Of a stretch of 23,688 nucleotides of DNA, positions 18,691 through 23,688 are shown piece after piece. Under the pieces are notes generated by a model that saw nothing but the letters and a program-made list of their open reading frames with translations, had not been told where the DNA came from and ran no database searches. Numbering within the stretch: the first letter of the stretch is position 1; each line of letters opens with the position of its first letter. The position numbers and the translations under genes were made by a program. Source of the stretch: Trichosphaerium sp. ATCC 40318 (taxonomy: Eukaryota > Discosea > Flabellinia > Trichosidae); assembly GCA_038496445.1 (NCBI GenBank), contig JALMLS010000117.1, positions 1-23,688 on the forward strand, written 5' to 3'.

Positions 18691-20193
18691 TTAGTTCACA
18701 AACTTAACACTTCCCTTGTACGTGTTACAATCGAACTGTACAGTAGCTTTACTCCATTTTCTAACAAAAATACCACTATCTTTCTCAGTTTCATGACAAA
18801 CTTCCGTAGGTGTTCCATAATCAAGCTTCAATTCGTCTGGGAACGCATAAGGGTTACCCGCTGCGCCAGGTGGCTCTGATCCAGTAGAACATCCTTGCCA
18901 TCCGTACCCAAGCCAAGCATAAGGACCTCTTACCAACAAAAAGCCGGCCACATCTTCTTCTAATTGAGGTAGATAAGATACATTCCTGTTCGGCATCAAG
19001 GTGAACTAAAACAAGTTACTTTTATGTCAGGTTTGAGTATGGTACTTACTAAGTAGTAGATTGCGTTTGTGTACACATGAGAATCACTACTACATTCAGC
19101 TCTGAAGGTAGCTGCACATTTTTCTTTTGTAGGTGTTGAAAAATGGCTGAATTGTTGCCAGCTCCAGCCGTTATTTGAAGCAATTGCTTCATAAACTTTA
19201 GCAACATTCGATTGCCAATTGGTGTAAATGTCAATCAGGTCCTTTTGATCTAGTCCCATGTCAAGTACGCAATAGTAATCCTCTTCGGTGGCACCGCCTA
19301 GCATTCAATGAGAACTTACAAAGAAATGGTAGCCAGAAAGAAAGAACTTTTTGAATAAACAACAACGTCGTGCCGTATTTGAAATTGTCACATTGATGAC
19401 GGGTGTTAATGGAGGGTGAATCAGTCCAGCGATCATCTAGAAAGAGCCCAGATATGTGCTCATTACCGAGAGCTTTTGAGAAATGTTACATCCAACAGGA
19501 AAAAAAAAAAAAAAGACTTTTCTTGCCTGTTTTGCCAAGAATCACGTGATTTACCAAATAATCCGTTAACGTCGTGTTACGATGATCCCAAAGATATTCA
19601 CCACATGGAACACCGCCACAATCGCATGGATCAATACAGGACCCTTCACCGTGAGGATGGTGGGGTGATTGTTCTTGATCGTGATAAAATTCGGTACATA
19701 GTGGCGGATTGTAATTATCGTCGCACTGAGGCACGTGATAGTTATTTTTACCAGAGAATTTAAGAAACCATCCTTCGTAAGCTTTATTTGATATTTTACT
19801 ATTAACGTTGGTATACCATGGGAGAGCTGGGAGGCGTGTAAGTTAAAAGACGTTGAAAGCAAGTCAGTCGGTACCTTTCACGAGATTTCTGTAAACAAAA
19901 ACTTTCGTTTTAGGGTTTATTGCCTTCACACGAGCCGCTTGTTCTACCAATAGCTCTTCACATGTCATAGGCTTTCCGTTAACCCATAGGTTTTTCGCAT
20001 TACTCCAGTCAAAATCAGCTATACCGAATTGAGCTGCGAATTTCGCATCAAAGAAGCCAGAAGTATTACAAGGCATAAAGATAGTTGACATTTGCATATC
20101 ATACGTTGGCTCCCAACTGGGTACACTACCGCAGTAGCAGCATGCGATATACATTGCCAGTAAAAGACAAGCTTTACTTATAATGTCGTTCAT
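18691..20193 (-). CDS. Secreted 426-aa protein, 5 exons, possibly glycoside-hydrolase-like
   Basis: Exons on the minus strand: 20193-19875, 19826-19527, 19472-19374, 19297-19050, 19005-18691 (1281 nt with stop, phases continuous). The N-terminus MNDIISKACLLLAMYIACCYCG is a signal peptide. Mature-part landmarks include YDMQMSTIFMPCN, FDWSNAKNLW, VFVYRNLVKALPWY, QCDDNYNPPLCTEFYHDQE, CGEYLWDHRN, ISGLFLDDRW, GGATEEDYYC...DMGL, GPYAWLGYGWQGC and GIFVRKWSKATVQFDC, with many Cys that suggest disulfides. The DD in FLDDRW and the Trp-rich blocks recall TIM-barrel glycosidase-like families of marine and microbial eukaryotes, but I cannot name the family with certainty. Introns are 48, 54, 76 and 44 bp; the second, and in this model the third, use GC rather than GT donors. 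An alternative third intron of 22 bp (19298-19319, GTAAGT donor) keeps the frame but adds a hydrophobic insert. Confidence 0.82.
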
Positions 20194-20918
20194 GTCACTT
20201 TGAAATGTATGTTACTATTTCTTTGTGCACTTTTAACTCTGTAGACTTTTCAGCATTGCTCGCTTTATTCCTCGAGAAATCTGTGCAGTACTTAGACAAG
20301 AACCGCCGTTGTAATCTTGACACGTGATAAGCTTATTCCGACCTTGCGGAGAAAACAAAACTACAAAGATGGCTTGTGTCTAAATGCACGAAATGAAGAC
20401 AACATCCCTCTGTATAAGCGTATCTTTGATCATACTAATGTGTTTGTCAAATACTTTAATCCGAATCAGAAAATCTCACCTGAGCTCTGGCTTAGCGATA
20501 CTGGGTTTTAACAAAAGAGACTACACCTACACACACGAACTATCACATGAAGATGTCATTCTATAACCAACACGCGTTCACACATGAAAGTGAGCGCTAC
20601 AAGGCAATGGTTCTTGGATCCGTTTTGGCTATGTGTCACATACATAGCCACTGCTCTCCAAGTAACACAATAAAACGCTACAGTGAAAATATTAAACCGT
20701 AGGAAAGCGAAGAAATGGCCCACATGACACCAGATAGATATATAAAAAATACCTAATTGGCCGAAAAATTATTTTAGTTAGGCTGTACCAACAAATAGCA
20801 GATTTGGTGCCCCCCCAGCCGTTGGTCTTACGGGTGCATAGTGGGTACCTTTGTATCGTTGTCATTTAATACGCTGACACTAGTAAAGTTAATGACATTG
20901 CTGGAATATATGCACAGC
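20194..20918. other. Upstream region of the secreted-protein gene
   Basis: No gene recognised. The 64-codon frame at 20317-20511 has no motif. CACGTG at 20321-20326 lies about 130 bp upstream of the minus-strand start and may belong to its promoter. A C-run (CCCCCCC) lies near 20811. Confidence 0.45.
20626..20650. other. Perfect 9-bp stem hairpin
   Basis: TGGCTATGT, 7-nt loop GTCACAT, ACATAGCCA. No T-run follows on either strand. Possibly a protein-binding site or chance. Confidence 0.35.
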
Positions 20919-21377
20919 TTGATCTTATGAAACAAAATATCGGCAACTTTACACATCTATTTTTATAAGACTTAGTAACATGTCTTACTTTGTTCTATCA
21001 AGGTGTTTGGTATATTGCTTATGCAATAGTAGCATAATTCAACAATGGGTTAAAAAGGTATTTTGGGTAAACCTGGTATACAAAAAGGGCTCCAAACACA
21101 CCACCGATTTCGCTAAGAGTAGTGAATCCGATATGTGAAAAAACATTGAAAGTGTCACGTGATTGTGAGGTAGGTGACTCATATTTTTATTTGCTATAAG
21201 GCAGAAAGATTATTTGACGTCAACCCCTGGTATTGCCTGGCAATACATTTTAAAATAAAAGTAAAATCTTTTGGTATTCTTGTTACAACTAAAGCATGCG
21301 AGGCTCAACTACTTTTAACATATTTATTCGTTACATCAACTAAAACAAACTAGCTATGTTGTGTCATGTGATAATGT
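20919..21377 (-). repeat. Duplicated block L3 (3' flank of the minus-strand LRR gene)
   Basis: Third copy of the block at 4520-5008 (same orientation) and 5281-5765 (inverted). It shares the inner palindrome GTATTGCCTGGCAATAC (21230-21246) and CATGCGAGGCTCAAC. It is closer to 5281-5765 than to 4520-5008 (for example both have GACGTCAACCCC-type sequence next to the palindrome). It lies next to the LRR stop codon, as block L2 does, so this is a segmental duplication of an LRR gene end rather than an independent transposon. Confidence 0.8.
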
Positions 21378-21835
21378 CTACCTCCATTCAACTGGACGTT
21401 CTACACATGTAATAATACCCAAAGACTCAATACCTTCACGTGTTATCTTACAATACTCACCAATCTCAACAACCTTGAGTGACTTCATATGCTTCAAACA
21501 TTCATCCGTAATACGCATATAATGTGATACATGTAATTCTTCAAGGTTAACTAGTTTCTTCATACCTTCATCAGTAATTTTGTCGCACATACAAAGTATA
21601 AGCTTCTTGACATCAGGGTAATATTATGTACACCTTTGAGTGCTGCTATACCTCTAACTGTGATGCGATGACAGCCCTCAATGTCTATTGTGTGTACATC
21701 TTTTAGCTCTTTCAAGCCGACATCAGTTATTTTCTTACAACAACATAACCGAATCGTATGAACGCTTCGTAGTGACTTTCATGTAACATCTGATATATCT
21801 GCGCCACTAAGCCTTAGCTTATGAGAGTGTTAACG
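21378..21835 (-). pseudogene. Leucine-rich-repeat (cysteine-containing type) gene fragment
   Basis: Reading downward from 21835 it gives GADISDVT, TIRLCCCKKITDVGLKELK, TIDIEGCHRITVRGIAALKG, then after a one-base shift near 21615 CDKITDEGMKKLV, LEELHVSHYMRITDECLKHM, VVEIGEYCKITREGIESLG and a C-terminus VERPVEWR with TAG at 21378-21380. The repeat unit LxxLxLxxCxxITDxGL is that of F-box/AMN1-like LRR proteins. The last 70 codons (21378-21590) are continuous. Upstream, a frameshift and a stop near 21777 break it, and it fuses into the methyltransferase remnant at about 21836. No F-box is visible. Confidence 0.8.
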
Positions 21836-22913
21836 TGTACGAAAAAGAAACTGATACCTGGTATCGACTTCTTAGGTGAGTTATCATAGCTATTATTAAT
21901 TAATAGTGGATCGTTGGAAAAACCCGTTAGTAGCGATTTAGAGTTCCATACCTCTAGTTACCCAACGAACGCGTGAAAATGCCCGTTCCAGCGCCAATTT
22001 CAATAACTGTCAACTCTTTTTGTTACAGTACACGAGTTTTCTACACGTGGAATTTTTTCGAAAAAACACACATATAATTAAAGCTTAGGGCGAATGCGTC
22101 CAAACAACCAATAGCTGTAACATAAAGAATAGGGTTTAAATATGCGTGGTAGAATATAATTGAGGGAGCCTAGTGAGTTTTACCTTTTTATTGCCGTTTT
22201 GTTTTAAACAGCGTTTTGTAGACACCTACACACTCTTTACGCGCAAGCAACGGCGTCTAGAGTATTGTTGCTTGATTTTAGATAGCAATCTACTTTTTCA
22301 GCCTAAAACTGTTGTACAATGTATGTAACTTCTGTACCTATATAAACGGAGCTTTTTATACGGTTGGCGAGACTGAGGCATCATGAGCAAGCTCAAGGAG
22401 CATATATGCTGATACTTTCCTTTTAAGGTCCACATTTTATTGTGAGTGATCTGTGTAATGTTCAACCAGTGACGTTCTTTTGACGTACGGATTGTTCACG
22501 TTCAAATACTTTACTTTTGGTACACAAAAGCGTGTTATAATTTATCCGCTAAATATATCGCGTCAAAATGATTGATAAAGCTCTGTGGGCAGTTAAAAGC
22601 AAATGAGAGGTTCGACAAAAACTAATGAGAACATATTACACATTGTAATTTTGATAATAGTTTGGAAAGCATCACGTGCGTTTCAAAAAGAAATTTACCT
22701 TGTAAAATTCATTACGCCCGATAATGCTTATTCTTGCTGTAGTAAATGATTTTGCGTTATTTCTGTACTGCCTTTTTGTTTTTTGCTCTTGCCGCACCTA
22801 CCCACGGTAACACAAGTACGAATATTATTCTACGCGATAGTGCGATTGCGATATGACGCGACAAGGTTTGTTAATTTTTATGTCTTAGTTGTAACTTCAA
22901 GTGACCACGTTTG
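21836..22913. repeat. Right arm of inverted repeat 2
   Basis: Inverted partner of 15881-17493, with scattered substitutions and the large length differences noted there. It ends on the right in the beta-helix copy 3 exon, where the left arm is interrupted by the Ty3 element. Confidence 0.85.
21841..22012 (-). pseudogene. Decayed 5' piece of the methyltransferase gene
   Basis: The minus strand encodes IGAGTGIFTRSLGN-type sequence (motif I, about 21965-22010) followed by the remains of intron 2 and of exon 4 (CACCTAAGAAGTCGATACC, one base shorter than the intact gene). Exon 1 and the first half of exon 2 are gone, as is a stretch matching 17351-17403 that holds exon 3. Not functional. It is joined head-on to the LRR fragment, which replaces the rest of the gene. 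Confidence 0.82.
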
Positions 22914-23688
22914 TGGCACTGATATGTATTGCTACTTGAACGAAGGACCAACCACGCTTATTCTCAATTCTACTGGATTAAATTTTGATGGCAGCGTGTT
23001 GAATGTGGAACTTTCCGAAAGTTTAGACATTTATGGTATGTTGACGCTTTTGAAGGTTCTGTAACAAATTATTTAGCGTTAAATAAAGGCATAAATGTTT
23101 CATGCTCACTTGAACAGAGAGACAGTGAACGGGACTCAAAACATTTGCATCTCATTATCAGGATTTACGTTTGATGGTTGTAAAATCAGCTTGAACGAGT
23201 TCGCAAATGTCACCGTAGAGTACATTCACATTACAAGTCTAGTTTATTGATCAATTGACTATTGTGTAGGAATATGGTAGTTACAGGCATAGAGAGTTAT
23301 ATTCAAATATTTGACAGGTACATGTGATTTATTTCGATTTTGTCACTTTTAATGAGAAAAATAGCCGAAATGTTGCTGTTCGTAATTCACTTTTCCATGA
23401 ACTGTATGACGAGATAGGATTTGCCAAGCCTTTGGCATTATGGATTGAAACAGTCGAAACAGTTTCTGTGAATAATTGTCATTTTCAACATAATTTTAGG
23501 GGAGGGCATTATGTTAATAGAATGACAGGGAGAGGTAATATTTGTCCCTTATTTTGTTTGATCGTAACTATTTAAGCATAGGAAGTATTGCTACATTCAG
23601 AGCTGTTGATAGAGTAATTTGTGACTTTGTATAATAGGCTAAATATTTACACATGCATTTATTTAGGTTACAATCAACTCTTGCTTGT
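22910..23688 (+). pseudogene. Beta-helix membrane protein gene, copy 3 (partial, no Ty3 insertion)
   Basis: Homologous to copy 1 from 698 on, with roughly one difference per 15-20 bases. The first exon is continuous with upstream sequence (GTAACTTCAAGTGACCACG then TTTGTGGCACTG), so the site is empty. The first intron (after 23036) is 41 bp versus 42 bp in copy 1, which is harmless only if it is spliced. A one-base insertion near 23118 (ACAGAGAGACAGTG versus ACAGAAGACGGTG) shifts the next exon. The exon at about 23309-23537 (FDFVTFNEKNSRNVAVRN, NCHFQHNF) is intact where copies 1 and 2 are frameshifted. The next exon begins at 23667 and is cut by the window end. The start codon is not identified. 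It may be a gene or a pseudogene. Confidence 0.65.

Noticed and set aside
19298-19319. 22-bp GT-AG intron in the secreted-protein gene
   Set aside because: Keeps the frame but is shorter than any other intron here and would insert a hydrophobic stretch; the 76-bp GC-AG alternative gives a more natural protein. Kept only as an alternative.

Overview
The window is eukaryotic DNA, AT-rich, with very short spliceosomal introns (mostly 39-76 bp), AATAAA-type signals and no bacterial operon structure. A surface protein with a predicted beta-helix, a secreted protein, cysteine-type LRR fragments, LINE remains and a Ty3-type retrotransposon suggest an early-branching animal such as a sponge, or a close unicellular relative. 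I cannot fix the species.

Layout. Bases 1-10270 form one giant inverted repeat: arms 1-5062 and 5231-10270 around a 168-bp spacer. From the outside inward, each arm carries the 3' end of a Ty3-type element with its LTR, a broken copy of a beta-helix/mucin-stalk membrane-protein gene, a LINE reverse-transcriptase scrap, an unassigned stretch, and a ~0.5-kb duplicated block. The spacer is a fragment of a leucine-rich-repeat gene. In the right arm the Ty3 element is complete (9574-15880, minus strand): two identical 91-bp LTRs, PBS, PPT, and one uninterrupted 1976-codon gag-pol frame.

Beyond the element (15881-17029) lies the former upstream region of the beta-helix gene. It is shared with an 11-exon class I methyltransferase gene (17030-18379, plus, 266 aa). 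Convergent to that is a 5-exon secreted protein gene (18691-20193, minus, 426 aa). Then follow a third copy of the ~0.5-kb block, a decayed LRR gene (minus), a decayed 5' piece of the methyltransferase (minus), the second copy of the upstream region, and a third beta-helix copy (22910 to the window end, plus). This third copy has no Ty3 insertion and shows the empty target site TTTG.

The locus is therefore a nest of inverted segmental duplications with at least three copies of the beta-helix unit, one pair of which carries a retrotransposon at the same base. The methyltransferase and the secreted protein are the only cellular genes that read as intact; the Ty3 gag-pol is also intact. I found no CRISPR array, rRNA or tRNA gene. 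All exon models were read by hand from splice signals and protein logic and have not been tested against transcripts.
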